From assembly GCA_024640955.1 (NCBI GenBank), contig JAHEDZ010000002.1, positions 1 through 64,000 of the forward strand: a DNA stretch of 64,000 nt, read 5' to 3'. The notes below the pieces were generated by a model that worked only from the letters and a program-made list of their open reading frames with translations, made no database searches and was not told the origin of the DNA. The stretch comes from Oceanospirillaceae bacterium (GTDB lineage: Bacteria > Pseudomonadota > Gammaproteobacteria > Pseudomonadales > Balneatricaceae). The position numbers and the translations under genes are program-made. Below, one piece after another: positions 8,855-19,484 of the stretch. Numbering within the stretch: the first letter of the stretch is position 1; each line of letters begins with the position of its first letter.

Positions 8855-10903
8855 ATGTCAGCGACCCCCACACTGCAGAGTTTCATTGCCGGCGACTGGA
8901 TCGGAGCGAACCCAAACAGCGCGCTTAAGAGCGCAATTAGCGGCGAGACGGTTTTCTTTACCCACAGGGAGACGCTCGATTTCGGTCGCGCCGTAGATTA
9001 TGCCAAAACCCTGGGCCACAAATCCCTACTACAGATGGATTTTCAATCGCGCGCCTCTACCTTGCGCGCGATTGGCAAATACCTGGTGGAGCACAAAGAG
9101 ACGCTCTACGCGATCTCAGCACACACCGGTGCGACGCGCGCTGATAGCTGGATTGATATCGAGGGCGGTACCGCGACACTCTTTGCCTACGCCAGCATGG
9201 GGCGTAACCAGTTACCGTCGGGTAATCTGATTCATGAGGGGCCAGCAACTCAGCTGGGCAAGATTGGACAGTTCTTCGGCTCGCACGTCCTCGTGCCACG
9301 CCAAGGGGTTGCGGTGCATATCAATGCGTTTAACTTCCCGATCTGGGGCATGCTCGAGAAGTTTGCACCGAACTTCCTCGCTGGAATGCCCTGCATCGTT
9401 AAACCTGCATCACAGACCTCCTACCTCACGGAGGCGTGCGTGCGCCTGATGCAGCAGTCAGGCCTTTTGCCGGAGGGTGCACTGCAACTGGTCGTGGGTG
9501 GCTCTGGGGATCTGCTTAACCGTCTTGAAGGCCAGGATATTGTCACCTTCACCGGCTCTGCCAATACCGCCGCGATGCTGCGCACTAATCAGAATCTGAT
9601 TAACCACTCGATTCCATTTAACGCTGAGGCCGACTCACTCAACTGTGCGATGCTCGCGCCTGATGTGACACCTGAAGATCCAGAGTTTGATCTCTTCATT
9701 AAAGAGGTGGCACGTGAGATGACTGTCAAAGCGGGACAGAAATGCACCGCAATACGTCGCATTCTGGTTCCGGAAAATCTTATAGAACCAGTAAGTGAGC
9801 GGTTACAGGCACGTCTGGGCAAAACGACAGTGGGCAACCCTGCGGATGAATCCGTGCGCATGGGCGCCCTCGCCTCTGCCGACCAGTGTGCCGATGTTGC
9901 CCAGAAGCTTGAGTTATTGAAACAGAGCAGCGAGGTCGTTGCAGGTCGAGGTGCTGACTGCGCGCCCGAGGGCGTGAACCCAGATGCCTTCTTTGAGCCA
10001 ACACTCTTACTGAACACCAATCCCGATGCCGAGGGTGGTGCCCACGATATCGAACCTTTCGGTCCTGTCAGTACGCTGATGCCTTATCGCGACACCAGGC
10101 ATGCGCTCGAACTCGCTGCGCGCGGCAAAGGCTCGCTGGTTACAACACTGGTGACTCGTGATCCACAGATCGCGGCTGAAGTGGTACCTGCCATGGCCAT
10201 TTGGCACGGGCGCGTGCACATTTTGGATGAGCGCTCAGCAAAAGAGTCCACCGGTCATGGCTCACCGCTGCCAATGCTGAAGCACGGCGGTCCAGGCCGT
10301 GCCGGCGGCGGTGAAGAGCTCGGTGGTATCAGTGGAGTAAAACACTACATGCAGCGCAGTGCGGTTCAGGGCTCGCCCACGATGCTTAGCGCCGTGACGA
10401 AGGAGTATATTCGCGGCGCAGACCGGGTAGAGAACCCGATTCACCCCTTCCGCTACAACTTCGATGATCTGGAGATCGGCCAGACACTATTGACGCACCG
10501 ACGCACCGTCACGGAGGCGGACATCGTCAACTTTGGCTGCCTATCGGGCGACCACTTCTATATGCACTTTGATGAGGATGCCGCACGCGACTCGATGTTT
10601 GAGAAACGTATAGCGCATGGATACTTCGTGCTTTCCGCCGCGGCCGGACTGTTTGTTGACCCTGGTGTTGGCCCGGTGTTAGCGAACTACGGGTTGGATA
10701 CCCTACGCTTCGTTAACCCCGTTGGTATCGGTGACACGATTCAGGCACGTTTGACCTGCAAGACCAAGATCGATCAAGGCAAAACAACACCCAAAGGCGA
10801 TCCGGTCGGGGTAGTCAGCTGGGATGTGGAAGTGACGAACCAGAACAGCGAATTGGTGGCCAGCTACGATATTCTGACACTTGTTCAGAAAGCTGGAGAG
10901 TAA
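8855..10903 (+). CDS. paaZ: bifunctional oxepin-CoA hydrolase / aldehyde dehydrogenase PaaZ
   Basis: 682 aa ALDH domain fused to a MaoC-like hydratase ([36 protein letters not shown]). Confidence 0.95.
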   Translation: MSATPTLQSFIAGDWIGANPNSALKSAISGETVFFTHRETLDFGRAVDYAKTLGHKSLLQMDFQSRASTLRAIGKYLVEHKETLYAISAHTGATRADSWIDIEGGTATLFAYASMGRNQLPSGNLIHEGPATQLGKIGQFFGSHVLVPRQGVAVHINAFNFPIWGMLEKFAPNFLAGMPCIVKPASQTSYLTEACVRLMQQSGLLPEGALQLVVGGSGDLLNRLEGQDIVTFTGSANTAAMLRTNQNLINHSIPFNAEADSLNCAMLAPDVTPEDPEFDLFIKEVAREMTVKAGQKCTAIRRILVPENLIEPVSERLQARLGKTTVGNPADESVRMGALASADQCADVAQKLELLKQSSEVVAGRGADCAPEGVNPDAFFEPTLLLNTNPDAEGGAHDIEPFGPVSTLMPYRDTRHALELAARGKGSLVTTLVTRDPQIAAEVVPAMAIWHGRVHILDERSAKESTGHGSPLPMLKHGGPGRAGGGEELGGISGVKHYMQRSAVQGSPTMLSAVTKEYIRGADRVENPIHPFRYNFDDLEIGQTLLTHRRTVTEADIVNFGCLSGDHFYMHFDEDAARDSMFEKRIAHGYFVLSAAAGLFVDPGVGPVLANYGLDTLRFVNPVGIGDTIQARLTCKTKIDQGKTTPKGDPVGVVSWDVEVTNQNSELVASYDILTLVQKAGE

Positions 10904-10928
10904 CTCAGCACACTGATTGGATCTCTAT

Positions 10929-11007
10929 AAGAGGGCTGTATCGCAGAGCGATATTGCTCGACAAGCTCTCTATGAGTTGGGCAATACGCTTGCATACAGC
11001 CCTATTA
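10929..11007. repeat. inverted pair of REP-like elements / large hairpin downstream of paaZ
   Basis: TAAGAGGGCTGTATCGCAGAGCGATATTGC facing the reverse complement of TAATAGGGCTGTATGCAAGCGTATTGC. Confidence 0.6.
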
Positions 11008-11052
11008 CCTGAAAATAGCTCTAAGACGATGGTCTACATGCGACCAGTAATA

Positions 11053-11083
11053 GTTGTGAAGCACAACAATGTTATAGTACAAC
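11053..11083. promoter_or_regulatory. two tandem operator-like palindromes upstream of the DUF3237-TRAP operon
   Basis: GTTGTGAAGCACAAC (11053-11067) and GTTATAGTACAAC (11071-11083). Confidence 0.4.
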
Positions 11084-11150
11084 AGTACTTCGGTCGGTTA
11101 ATCTGACGCTAATAACAATTAAAAAGAACCTGTTAAGTAGTAGTAACGCA

Positions 11151-11609
11151 GTGAAAACACCCGAATTAAAGCTCTTCGCCACGTTGAAGGTGGAGATAGC
11201 ACCAGCGCAAGAGATCGGAGCAGCGCAGTTTGGCACCCGACGCGTCATTCCTATCACTGGCGGTACCGTAGTGGGTAACGGCTGGCAGGGACGCGTACTC
11301 GCGGGTGGAGCCGACTATCAACGCATCGTTACACCACGCCTAGCAGAGCTCGATGCTCGTTATGTGATGGAGACCGACGAAGGTGAGACCATCTTTGTAG
11401 CCAATCGCGCACTGCGGGCCGCCAGCGAAGAGGTGACCGCCAATATCATGGCTGGCGTACCGGTTGACCCCGATCAGGTCTATTTCAAATGCACCCCTAT
11501 TTTTGAAACCTCAGCTGAACGCTTTCAGTGGATTACCGAGCGCCTGTTTATCGGCACCGGTATCCGCCGCCCTGACTGTGTCGAATTGAAGTTTTTTGAA
11601 GTGCTCTGA
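11151..11609 (+). CDS. DUF3237 (UPF0311) family protein
   Basis: 152 aa, GTG start; IPITGGTVVGNGWQGRVLAGGADYQ...ARYVMETDEGETIFVANRA. Confidence 0.8.
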   Translation: MKTPELKLFATLKVEIAPAQEIGAAQFGTRRVIPITGGTVVGNGWQGRVLAGGADYQRIVTPRLAELDARYVMETDEGETIFVANRALRAASEEVTANIMAGVPVDPDQVYFKCTPIFETSAERFQWITERLFIGTGIRRPDCVELKFFEVL

Positions 11610-11632
11610 GTTTTATCTAAGGAGAGATCTAC

Positions 11633-12145
11633 GTGACTAGAGCTGAATGGTTAGACCAACACTACCCCGAACCCGGTCCACTGCGCTGGATCGCTTTTGG
11701 CCTCGAGATGGTGGCTGCTGCAGGTCTTTTCTTTCTGATGATGCTGACTGTTGCCGATGTGGGTGGTCGATACCTGTTCAACAACGGTGTTGATGGCGCC
11801 TTCGAGATCACTCAACTGGGCCTCGCTATTATCATTTTTGCGCAGATGCCAGTCGTAACTTGGCGCGGGGGTCACATACTGGTTGATTTATTGGATAACA
11901 TCCTAGGCCCGAAACTAGTTCGCCTGCTATCGATGTTTGCAGCGCTGGCTATCTCTACCTCTTTCTATGTGGTTGGTGTTCGTATCTGGCAACTGGGCGC
12001 ACGCAAGCTGCGTCGCGGTGAGGTGACTGAGTACTTAGAGCTGCCGGTCGGCTACCTTATCGAGTATATCGCCATCATGAGTTGGTTCACTGCCTTAGGC
12101 ATGATCACTTATGGCATGTACCGCATTATCAAATCAGCGAAATAA
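11633..12145 (+). CDS. TRAP transporter small permease (DctQ family)
   Basis: Four hydrophobic segments, LTVADVGGRYLFN motif, adjacent to DctM. Confidence 0.88.
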   Translation: MTRAEWLDQHYPEPGPLRWIAFGLEMVAAAGLFFLMMLTVADVGGRYLFNNGVDGAFEITQLGLAIIIFAQMPVVTWRGGHILVDLLDNILGPKLVRLLSMFAALAISTSFYVVGVRIWQLGARKLRRGEVTEYLELPVGYLIEYIAIMSWFTALGMITYGMYRIIKSAK

Positions 12146-12157
12146 GGAGCAGATAAC

Positions 12158-13486
12158 ATGGAAGCTGTCGTTATTGGTTTTGCTCTACTCATTTTCCTGA
12201 TTCTGATTGTGCGTATGCCTATCGCCTTTGCGATGGCGATTGTCGGGTTCTTCGGCTTTGCGATTCTCCAGGGTCTAACCTTCGAGAACATGTTCGACTT
12301 CCGCTGGAAAGCGCCGCTGACACTGGCATCAAACCGCGTAATCGAAACGGCGCAAGAGTATGGCCTATCGGTCGTACCGCTGTTTATCCTGATGGGTAAT
12401 TTCGTTACCCGTTCGGGCCTGTCTCACGAGCTCTACAACGCGGCCTACACCTTCCTCGGACATCGCCGTGGTGGCCTTGCGATGTCGACCGTGGTTGCCT
12501 GCGGTGGCTTCTCCGCTATCTGTGGTTCGAGCCTCGCAACTTCAGCCACTATGGCGAAGGTTGCACTGCCACCGATGCGTAAGTTCGGTTATGCCGACTC
12601 ACTGGCGACAGCATCTATTGCAGCCGGTGGTACACTCGGCATCCTAATACCGCCTTCAGTCATCCTGGTTATTTACGGTCTCTTGACTGAAACCAGCATC
12701 CGCGAACTGTTTGCGGCAGGCTTCATTCCAGGCCTGCTGGGTATCATTCTCTACATGGGTGCAGTGCGCTGGGTCGTCATGCGCAACCCCGAATCTGGCC
12801 CTGCCGGTGAGCGTTCGACCTGGGCTGATCGTATCGATGCACTCAAGGGTATTTGGGGCGTACTACTGCTGTTCACTATCGTCATGGGCGGCATCTACAT
12901 GGGCGTGTTTACACCGACAGAAGCGGCCGGCATTGGTGCTGCAGGTGCCTTCGTTATCGCTTTGGCGCGTCGCAAGTTGACACTGGTCTCGACCTACGAA
13001 GTTCTGTCTGACACGGCGCGCACATCGACCATGCTATTCGGTGTCATCATCGGCGCATTGATCTTCTCGGACTTCATTAACCGCGCGGGTCTCCCAACCT
13101 TCCTGCTGGAGTTTGTCCAGGATCTGGATGTATCACCGATGGTGGTTATTCTAGTCATTCTGGGCATCTACATTCTGCTCGGAATGGTGTTTGAGAGCCT
13201 ATCGATGCTGCTGCTGACAGTACCCGTGCTCTACCCGCTGGTCGATAGCCTCGGTTTTGATCTTGTCTGGTACGGCATTGTTGTAGTCGTGGTCACTGAA
13301 ATCAGTCTGATCACACCACCCGTGGGCATGAATGTCTTTGTGTTGAGTGCGGTGCTGCGCGATGTGCGCACCGGCACCATCTTCAAAGGTGTAACGCCGT
13401 TCTGGTGTGCAGATATTGTACGTTTGGCTCTGATTGTCGCCTTTGTACCGATCACCCTGTTTTTACCGGAGCTGCTCTATCGCTAA
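12158..13486 (+). CDS. TRAP transporter large permease (DctM family)
   Basis: VPLFILMGNFVTRSG, SAICGSSLATSATMAKVALPPM, GGTLGILIPPSVILVIYG. Confidence 0.94.
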   Translation: MEAVVIGFALLIFLILIVRMPIAFAMAIVGFFGFAILQGLTFENMFDFRWKAPLTLASNRVIETAQEYGLSVVPLFILMGNFVTRSGLSHELYNAAYTFLGHRRGGLAMSTVVACGGFSAICGSSLATSATMAKVALPPMRKFGYADSLATASIAAGGTLGILIPPSVILVIYGLLTETSIRELFAAGFIPGLLGIILYMGAVRWVVMRNPESGPAGERSTWADRIDALKGIWGVLLLFTIVMGGIYMGVFTPTEAAGIGAAGAFVIALARRKLTLVSTYEVLSDTARTSTMLFGVIIGALIFSDFINRAGLPTFLLEFVQDLDVSPMVVILVILGIYILLGMVFESLSMLLLTVPVLYPLVDSLGFDLVWYGIVVVVVTEISLITPPVGMNVFVLSAVLRDVRTGTIFKGVTPFWCADIVRLALIVAFVPITLFLPELLYR

Positions 13487-13579
13487 GCAGGTTCGACTAA
13501 CGTGTAGTGGAATAGTTAGTTGGAATACCTTCTACTGTTTCGCGTAACTATAAAAATAAATCTATGAGGATTTAGAACA

Positions 13580-14584
13580 ATGACAAACCTTAAGCTGAAA
13601 GTTCTTGGCGCTGCTGTCGGTGCTGCAATCTCATTCAACGCTATGGCTGAAACAACCATGCGCGTTGCGACTTGGCTGCCGCCTACTCACCCACAGAACT
13701 CTGTTGCAATGCCAGCTTTCGCTAAGATGGTTGAAGATGCGACAGAAGGCCGCGTTAAGGTGGTTATCGAGAACTTTCAGGGTCACCCAAAAACTATCTA
13801 CTCTTCAGTCGAAGATGGCATCATCGATGCTTCTTGGGGTGTTAACGCATACACTCCTGGCCGCTTCTCTCTGACCGGTGTTGCTGAGATTCCAGGTGAA
13901 ACTTCAAATGCGGAAGACGCATCTGTAGCACTGTGGAAAGTTCAGCAGGAGTTCTTTGCTGACGCTAACGAGTACGAAGGCCTCGAACTTATGGGTATGT
14001 GGGTACACGCTCCTGGCGTCATGCACACTAAATTCGCTGTAAACAGCCTAGACGATCTCAAAGGTAAGAAGATTCGTCTTGGTGGCGGCATGGTCAACGA
14101 CTTGGCGGCACGTCTTGAAGTAACTCCAGTTGGTGGCTCTGCACCAAGCTCATACGAAAAACTGCAGCAGGGTGTTGTTGACGGTACCTTCCTGCCAATC
14201 GGTGAGCACAAGTTCTTCAAACTCTCTGAAGTTGCTAACCACCTGACAATCTTCCCAACTGCACTGTACACCACAGTATTTAGCTTCGTTGCGAACCCAG
14301 AGTTCATGGAAGACCTGGATCCTAAAGATGCAGCAGCTATCCGCGCAGCGATGGGCGAGAACCTGTCTCGCATGCAAGGTAAGACTTGGCAGGATATGGA
14401 CGCTATCGGCATGGCACACGCTAAAGAGGTGGGCACCAACATCCATATGGTCGACTCTTTCGAGAAGATGGCTGTAGAGATGAAGCAGACTATGAAGGGT
14501 CTAGACCAGACTTGGATGGAATCTGTTGCTGATCGCGGCGTAGACGCTCAAGCAGCTCTAGACGCATTCCGTAGCTACCAGTAA
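13580..14584 (+). CDS. TRAP transporter substrate-binding protein (DctP family)
   Basis: Signal peptide; VATWLPPTHPQNSVAMPAFAKMVEDATEGRVKV; KKIRLGGGMVNDLAARLEVTPVG. Confidence 0.92.
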   Translation: MTNLKLKVLGAAVGAAISFNAMAETTMRVATWLPPTHPQNSVAMPAFAKMVEDATEGRVKVVIENFQGHPKTIYSSVEDGIIDASWGVNAYTPGRFSLTGVAEIPGETSNAEDASVALWKVQQEFFADANEYEGLELMGMWVHAPGVMHTKFAVNSLDDLKGKKIRLGGGMVNDLAARLEVTPVGGSAPSSYEKLQQGVVDGTFLPIGEHKFFKLSEVANHLTIFPTALYTTVFSFVANPEFMEDLDPKDAAAIRAAMGENLSRMQGKTWQDMDAIGMAHAKEVGTNIHMVDSFEKMAVEMKQTMKGLDQTWMESVADRGVDAQAALDAFRSYQ

Positions 14585-14601
14585 TCTCTCCTGAGGTTGA
14601 G

Positions 14602-14639
14602 GCGGCACCCCTGCTTTGGCGGGCGTGCCGCTTTTTTTT
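14602..14639 (+). terminator. rho-independent terminator after TRAP operon
   Basis: GCGGCAC...GTGCCGC followed by TTTTTTTT. Confidence 0.9.
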
Positions 14640-14662
14640 GCTCCGTCTGAAAGGCTATCCTT

Positions 14663-15112
14663 ATGGCAATGAACTCAAATGCTGAACAGGCACTGCTGGC
14701 AGAGATGATTGCTAGCGGTCAAACGAACGTAGCAGTTACAGCCACTCCTCTATCTAAACTTCTCGATTACGCTATTTTGAGTGCAGAGAGAGGCCGCGTA
14801 GAGATGGCGTTAACACTTACCGAGCAGTTCACTCAGGGTAACGGTGTCATTCAGGGTGGTGCGGCTACGATGGCCTTAGATACCGGCCTCGCCTACGCTG
14901 CTCTATCTTCACTAGAAACGGGGCAAACGGTGATCACTGTGAACATGCAGACCCAGTTCTACCGTCCAGTCTACCCGGGCAGACAGCGAGTGCGGGCTTG
15001 GATAGACAAACCCGGACGTAAGCTGCTGTTTTGCATTGCAGAACTGATAGACAATGAGGATCGAGTACTGGCGCGTGCCGAGTCTCCGCTCTTGGTCACA
15101 AAGTTGAGTTAA
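14663..15112 (+). CDS. PaaI family hotdog thioesterase
   Basis: GNGVIQGGAATMALDTGLAYAALSSLETGQTVITVNMQTQFYRPVYPG. Confidence 0.85.
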   Translation: MAMNSNAEQALLAEMIASGQTNVAVTATPLSKLLDYAILSAERGRVEMALTLTEQFTQGNGVIQGGAATMALDTGLAYAALSSLETGQTVITVNMQTQFYRPVYPGRQRVRAWIDKPGRKLLFCIAELIDNEDRVLARAESPLLVTKLS

Positions 15113-15114
15113 AG

Positions 15115-15148
15115 GTAGGAGCGTTGTACGCAAAGCGTATTACGCGAC
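15115..15148 (+). repeat. REP-like element
   Basis: GTAGGAGCGTTGTACGCAAAGCGTATTACGCGAC; similar to 1692-1724. Confidence 0.5.
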
Positions 15149-15151
15149 CAA

Positions 15152-15190
15152 AAAAAGGGCCACTACCTGTAAAGATAGCGGCCCTTTTTA
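15152..15190. terminator. bidirectional terminator between thioesterase and gcvP
   Basis: AAAAGGGCC...GGCCCTTTT inverted repeat between convergent genes. Confidence 0.85.
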
Positions 15191-15202
15191 CTGGTTCAGA
15201 AC

Positions 15203-18115
15203 TCAAGCAGTCTGCTTGAGTTCCTCCTCATCTTGATAGCTATCGATTGAAGGGCAAGAGCAGACAAAGTTACGATCACCGTAGACGTTATCCACACGGT
15301 TGACTGTCGGCCAGTACTTCGCATCGAGACGCACACCGGCCGGTGCAACGGCTACCTCACGACTGTATGGACGATTCCAGTCGCTCAGAAGATCTGCCTG
15401 GGTATGCGGCGCATTGACCAACGGATTGTTCTCCAGCGGCCAAACACCCTGCTCTACCTGGGCAATTTCAGCACGAATGCTGATCATTGCGTCACAAAAA
15501 CGGTCAAGCTCAACCAGCGCCTCTGACTCAGTCGGTTCGATCATCAGCGTGCCCGGCACCGGGAATGACATGGTCGGCGCATGGAAACCGTAGTCCATCA
15601 GACGCTTAGCCACATCTTCTTCGGAGATACCGCTCGCCTCTTTAAGACCACGAATGTCGATAATACATTCATGCGCCACGCGCCCTGCGTGCCCACGGTA
15701 GAGAACCGGGAAGTGATCCTGCAGACGATTAGCAATGTAGTTTGCTGAGACAATCGCGATCTCCGTTGAGCGGCGCAGGCCCTCTTGGCCCAGCATACGA
15801 TTGTAGAGCCAGCTAATCGGCAGAATAGCAGCCGAACCATAGGTAGCCGCAGATACCGCGCCGTTCTCCGCCGCTAGACCGGCAATCGGGCTTACTTTGT
15901 GGTTGGGTAGGTGTGGCGCGAGGTGCGCTTTAACCCCGATAGGCCCCATACCAGGACCACCACCGCCGTGCGGAATGGCAAAGGTTTTGTGCAGGTTCAG
16001 ATGCGAAACATCGCCACCCACATCACCCGGCTTAGCCAGCCCAACCATAGCATTCATGTTGGCACCATCGATATAAACCTGCCCACCGCGCTCGTGAATC
16101 AGGTCACAGATCTCGCGAATCTGCTCTTCAAATACACCGTGTGTAGATGGGTAGGTAACCATTAGACAAGAGAGTTCAGACGCATGCTTGTCGGCTTTCG
16201 CTCGCAGATCTTCAACGTCAACGTTACCCTGATCATCACAGCCAACCACAACGATACGCATACCCATCATTGAGGCGGTAGCCGGGTTCGTCCCGTGCGC
16301 CGACGACGGGATCAAACAGACATCACGCGCACCCTCACCGATGGAGGCTTGGTACTTGCGAATAGCCAGCAGCCCGGCATATTCACCTGAAGCACCCGAA
16401 TTAGGCTGCATTGATACCGCATCGTAACCGGTAATCTCGACGAGCTGATCCTGCAGTTGGCCGATCATTGTCAGATAGCCCTGCACCTGATCGCGCGGTG
16501 CAAATGGGTGAATATTGGCAAACTCCGGCCAAGTGACCGGAATCATCTCAGTCGAGGCATTGAGCTTCATCGTACAAGAGCCCAGCGGAATCATGCCGTG
16601 TACCAGCGAGTAATCTTTGTTTTCGAGACGCTTCATGTAGCGCAGCATCTCAGTCTCACTCTGGTAAGAGTTAAACGTTGGATGGGTCAGGATAGCGTCA
16701 GTACGACGCTGCTCAGCCTGGATACCGGTGGCAGCGCCAGCTTGAATCTCTGCATCAATCGCAGACAGATCTAGGCCATTTGGAGCCCCAGCGAAGATGT
16801 TCAGCAGCTCGTCGACATCAGCCAAAGTTGTCGTCTCATCAAGCGTAACGCCAAGTGTCTCGCCGTCAATCCAACGCAAATTACAGCCCGCTGCCAGCGC
16901 TCGATCATAAATAGTTTGGGTCGCTGCGCAAGTCTGAATCTGCAGAGTGTCAAAGTAGCTGTCGTTGCTTTTGAGGTTCAGTGCCGTTAGACCTTTCGCG
17001 AGAATAGCCGTCAGCCGGTGAACGCGTTCAGCGATACGACGCAAACCCTTAGGACCGTGGTATACCGCATAGAAGCTTGCCATATTGGCCAACAGCGCCT
17101 GAGCAGTACAGATGTTTGAGGTCGCCTTATCACGACGAATGTGTTGCTCGCGTGTCTGCATCGCCATACGCAGCGCCTGCTTGCCTTTGGAGTCTACCGA
17201 GACACCGATAATACGACCTGGCACAGAGCGCTTGAGCTTCTCGCTCGCGGCAAAGAAGGCAGCGTGTGGGCCACCAAAGCCCATCGGTACACCAAAACGC
17301 TGCGATGAGCCCAAGACAACATCAGCGCCCAGCGAGCCGGGCGACTTGAGCAGCACCAGGGCCATTGGATCTGCAGCGACACAGATCATCGCCTGCTGCG
17401 ACTTTGCGGCAGCAATCACACTCTCTAGATCGGTGATGTCGCCGTGGGTACCGGGGTACTGCACCAGTGCACCAAAGAGATCATAATCAGAAAGCTCAGA
17501 GGCTTTACCGATAATTAGAGTAAAGCCAAAGTATTCCGCTCGCGTACGCAACACATCGATCGTCTGTGGATGCACATCCTCCGCGACAAAGAAGTTATCA
17601 CTCTTCTTGCGGTTCGAGCGCTTGCAAAGAGTCATCGCCTCCGCTGCAGCAGTTGCTTCATCCAACAGAGATGCGTTCGCTAGCTCCATACCGGTCAGGT
17701 CCATGACTAACTGCTGGAAGTTCAACAGCGATTCAAGACGCCCCTGAGAGATCTCTGGCTGGTACGGTGTGTATGCCGTGTACCAGCCCGGGTTTTCCAG
17801 AACATTTCGCAGGATAACCGACGGCACCAGCGTATTGGAGTAGCCCATACCGATATAGCTTTTGTTGACCTTGTTCTGCTGGGCCAACGCTTTAAGCTCT
17901 TCTAGAGCGGCTTGTTCGGTCACAGACACACCGGTTTCCAAGGGCGTGGCCTGACGAATCGCAGCAGGCAATGCCTGAGCCATCAAACTCTCTGCAGAAT
18001 CAATACCCAGCGACTCCAACATGCTAGCCTCAGCTGCGGGGTCTACACCAATATGACGAGCAATAAACTCCTCGCCGTTAACCAACTGTTCGATAGATAG
18101 CGACTGTTCACTCAT
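15203..18115 (-). CDS. gcvP: glycine dehydrogenase (decarboxylating), P protein
   Basis: 970 aa; FxxRHIG N-terminus, [42 protein letters not shown]. Confidence 0.97.
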   Translation of the reverse strand: MSEQSLSIEQLVNGEEFIARHIGVDPAAEASMLESLGIDSAESLMAQALPAAIRQATPLETGVSVTEQAALEELKALAQQNKVNKSYIGMGYSNTLVPSVILRNVLENPGWYTAYTPYQPEISQGRLESLLNFQQLVMDLTGMELANASLLDEATAAAEAMTLCKRSNRKKSDNFFVAEDVHPQTIDVLRTRAEYFGFTLIIGKASELSDYDLFGALVQYPGTHGDITDLESVIAAAKSQQAMICVAADPMALVLLKSPGSLGADVVLGSSQRFGVPMGFGGPHAAFFAASEKLKRSVPGRIIGVSVDSKGKQALRMAMQTREQHIRRDKATSNICTAQALLANMASFYAVYHGPKGLRRIAERVHRLTAILAKGLTALNLKSNDSYFDTLQIQTCAATQTIYDRALAAGCNLRWIDGETLGVTLDETTTLADVDELLNIFAGAPNGLDLSAIDAEIQAGAATGIQAEQRRTDAILTHPTFNSYQSETEMLRYMKRLENKDYSLVHGMIPLGSCTMKLNASTEMIPVTWPEFANIHPFAPRDQVQGYLTMIGQLQDQLVEITGYDAVSMQPNSGASGEYAGLLAIRKYQASIGEGARDVCLIPSSAHGTNPATASMMGMRIVVVGCDDQGNVDVEDLRAKADKHASELSCLMVTYPSTHGVFEEQIREICDLIHERGGQVYIDGANMNAMVGLAKPGDVGGDVSHLNLHKTFAIPHGGGGPGMGPIGVKAHLAPHLPNHKVSPIAGLAAENGAVSAATYGSAAILPISWLYNRMLGQEGLRRSTEIAIVSANYIANRLQDHFPVLYRGHAGRVAHECIIDIRGLKEASGISEEDVAKRLMDYGFHAPTMSFPVPGTLMIEPTESEALVELDRFCDAMISIRAEIAQVEQGVWPLENNPLVNAPHTQADLLSDWNRPYSREVAVAPAGVRLDAKYWPTVNRVDNVYGDRNFVCSCPSIDSYQDEEELKQTA

Positions 18116-18133
18116 GATTACTACTCCGTGATC

Positions 18134-18517
18134 TTAGTCTTCGAGAGATGCTAGGTAGTCAGCTTCTGACATCAGCTCGTCTAATTCGCTTGGATCGCTC
18201 AACTTCAGCTTCAAGATCCAGCCGTCTGTGTAGGGCTCGCTGTTGAGCAATTCAGGGGCATCTTCGAGCCCGGTATTCACCGCGATCACTTCACCGCTCA
18301 CCGGAGCATAGATGTCGGACGCGGCTTTGACCGACTCAACCACGCCAAACTCATCACCCTGGGATACGGTTACACCGACCTCTGGTAGTTCTACAAAGAC
18401 CAGATCACCCAGCGCCTGTTGCGCGTGATCAGATATACCCATGCAGACCACATCACCCTCTTCGAGACTGATCCACTCGTGTGATGCTGCGAATTTGTAA
18501 TTAGCTGAAACGCTCAT
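18134..18517 (-). CDS. gcvH: glycine cleavage system H protein
   Basis: HEWISLEEGDVVCMGISDHAQQALGDLVFVELPEVG...VVESVKAASDIYAPVSGEV. Confidence 0.97.
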   Translation of the reverse strand: MSVSANYKFAASHEWISLEEGDVVCMGISDHAQQALGDLVFVELPEVGVTVSQGDEFGVVESVKAASDIYAPVSGEVIAVNTGLEDAPELLNSEPYTDGWILKLKLSDPSELDELMSEADYLASLED

Positions 18518-18580
18518 GTAAGAATCCTTACTTTAGATTGCGCAAAATTACCACTCAAGCTTCTCTCAATCAACGAAAAA

Positions 18581-18596
18581 GTTTCTTATACGAAAT
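18581..18596. promoter_or_regulatory. candidate operator upstream of gcvH
   Basis: GTTTCTTATACGAAAT, 64 nt upstream of gcvH ATG; resembles 19416-19431. Confidence 0.4.
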
Positions 18597-18740
18597 ATAT
18601 GCTACTATCGGTAGAATTATGCCTAGCCCAGTCTCCGAACATTCTTTTAGACGTCGTTTGAAGATAGACTAGCGCAGTTATTTTGGGAGTCCCGCGAAGA
18701 CTTCAAGTGACCAATGGACGGTCATAGGTAGGAATACAGA

Positions 18741-19361
18741 ATGAGCACGCAACCGCAGATGAAGATCACCAATAACAATGTCGAAGCGACCGTTCAGCCA
18801 CTCGCTTTAGGCAAGCGTGTAAAAGATCTGCGCCTCGCACAGAATCTCACACTGGAGCAGGCGAGCCAGCTTACAGGCTTAGCGCGATCAACACTCTCTA
18901 AGATTGAAAATGATCAAATCTCGCCAACCTTTGCTGCTGTATCAAAACTGGCTCAAGGGCTCGGTATTGATCTACCTCAGCTATTTACCGAACCCAAAAA
19001 TGAGAAGCTAAAACCCGCTCCAAGCGCTGGCCGTCGCGACATCACTCGGGCCAGTACCGGCAAGATACACCCCACGCCAACCTACGAGCATGAACTGCTG
19101 GCCACTCAACTCTCTAACAAGAAGATGGTTCCCTTCAAGACTCGTGTGCATACACGCGATTGGAACGATTATACTGACTGGGTACGTCATGAGGGCGAAG
19201 AGTTCCTCTATGTTTTGAGCGGATCAATCATTCTCTACACTGAATTTTATGAGCCCATCGAACTCACTCAAGGTGACAGCGCCTACTACGACTGTGAGAT
19301 GGGTCACGCGTTAATCTCTACCAGCAAAAGCGACGCTGAAGTCCTCTGGGTCACTGCTTAA
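18741..19361 (+). CDS. XRE family transcriptional regulator with cupin domain
   Basis: N-terminal HTH (LRLAQNLTLEQASQLTGLARSTLSKIENDQISPTFAAVSKLAQGLGI) plus C-terminal cupin (EGEEFLYVLSGSIILY). Confidence 0.93.
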   Translation: MSTQPQMKITNNNVEATVQPLALGKRVKDLRLAQNLTLEQASQLTGLARSTLSKIENDQISPTFAAVSKLAQGLGIDLPQLFTEPKNEKLKPAPSAGRRDITRASTGKIHPTPTYEHELLATQLSNKKMVPFKTRVHTRDWNDYTDWVRHEGEEFLYVLSGSIILYTEFYEPIELTQGDSAYYDCEMGHALISTSKSDAEVLWVTA

Positions 19362-19415
19362 CTAAGCTTTTTTAACCAAATTTATCTTGCAACAAGAAAG
19401 TTGCATCGCTATTTT

Positions 19416-19431
19416 GTTTCCTATCGGAAAC
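19416..19431. promoter_or_regulatory. candidate operator upstream of gcvT
   Basis: GTTTCCTATCGGAAAC palindrome, 54 nt before gcvT ATG. Confidence 0.45.
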
Positions 19432-19484
19432 TTTTCCTATTAAAACGAAACAGACAATTCGACTGTAGAGCGCAGGAGTAAGCT

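Noticed and set aside
18518-18740. Glycine riboswitch upstream of gcvH or gcvT
   Set aside because: No CUCUCAGG / CCGAAGG aptamer signature in these leaders; only the palindromic motifs described.
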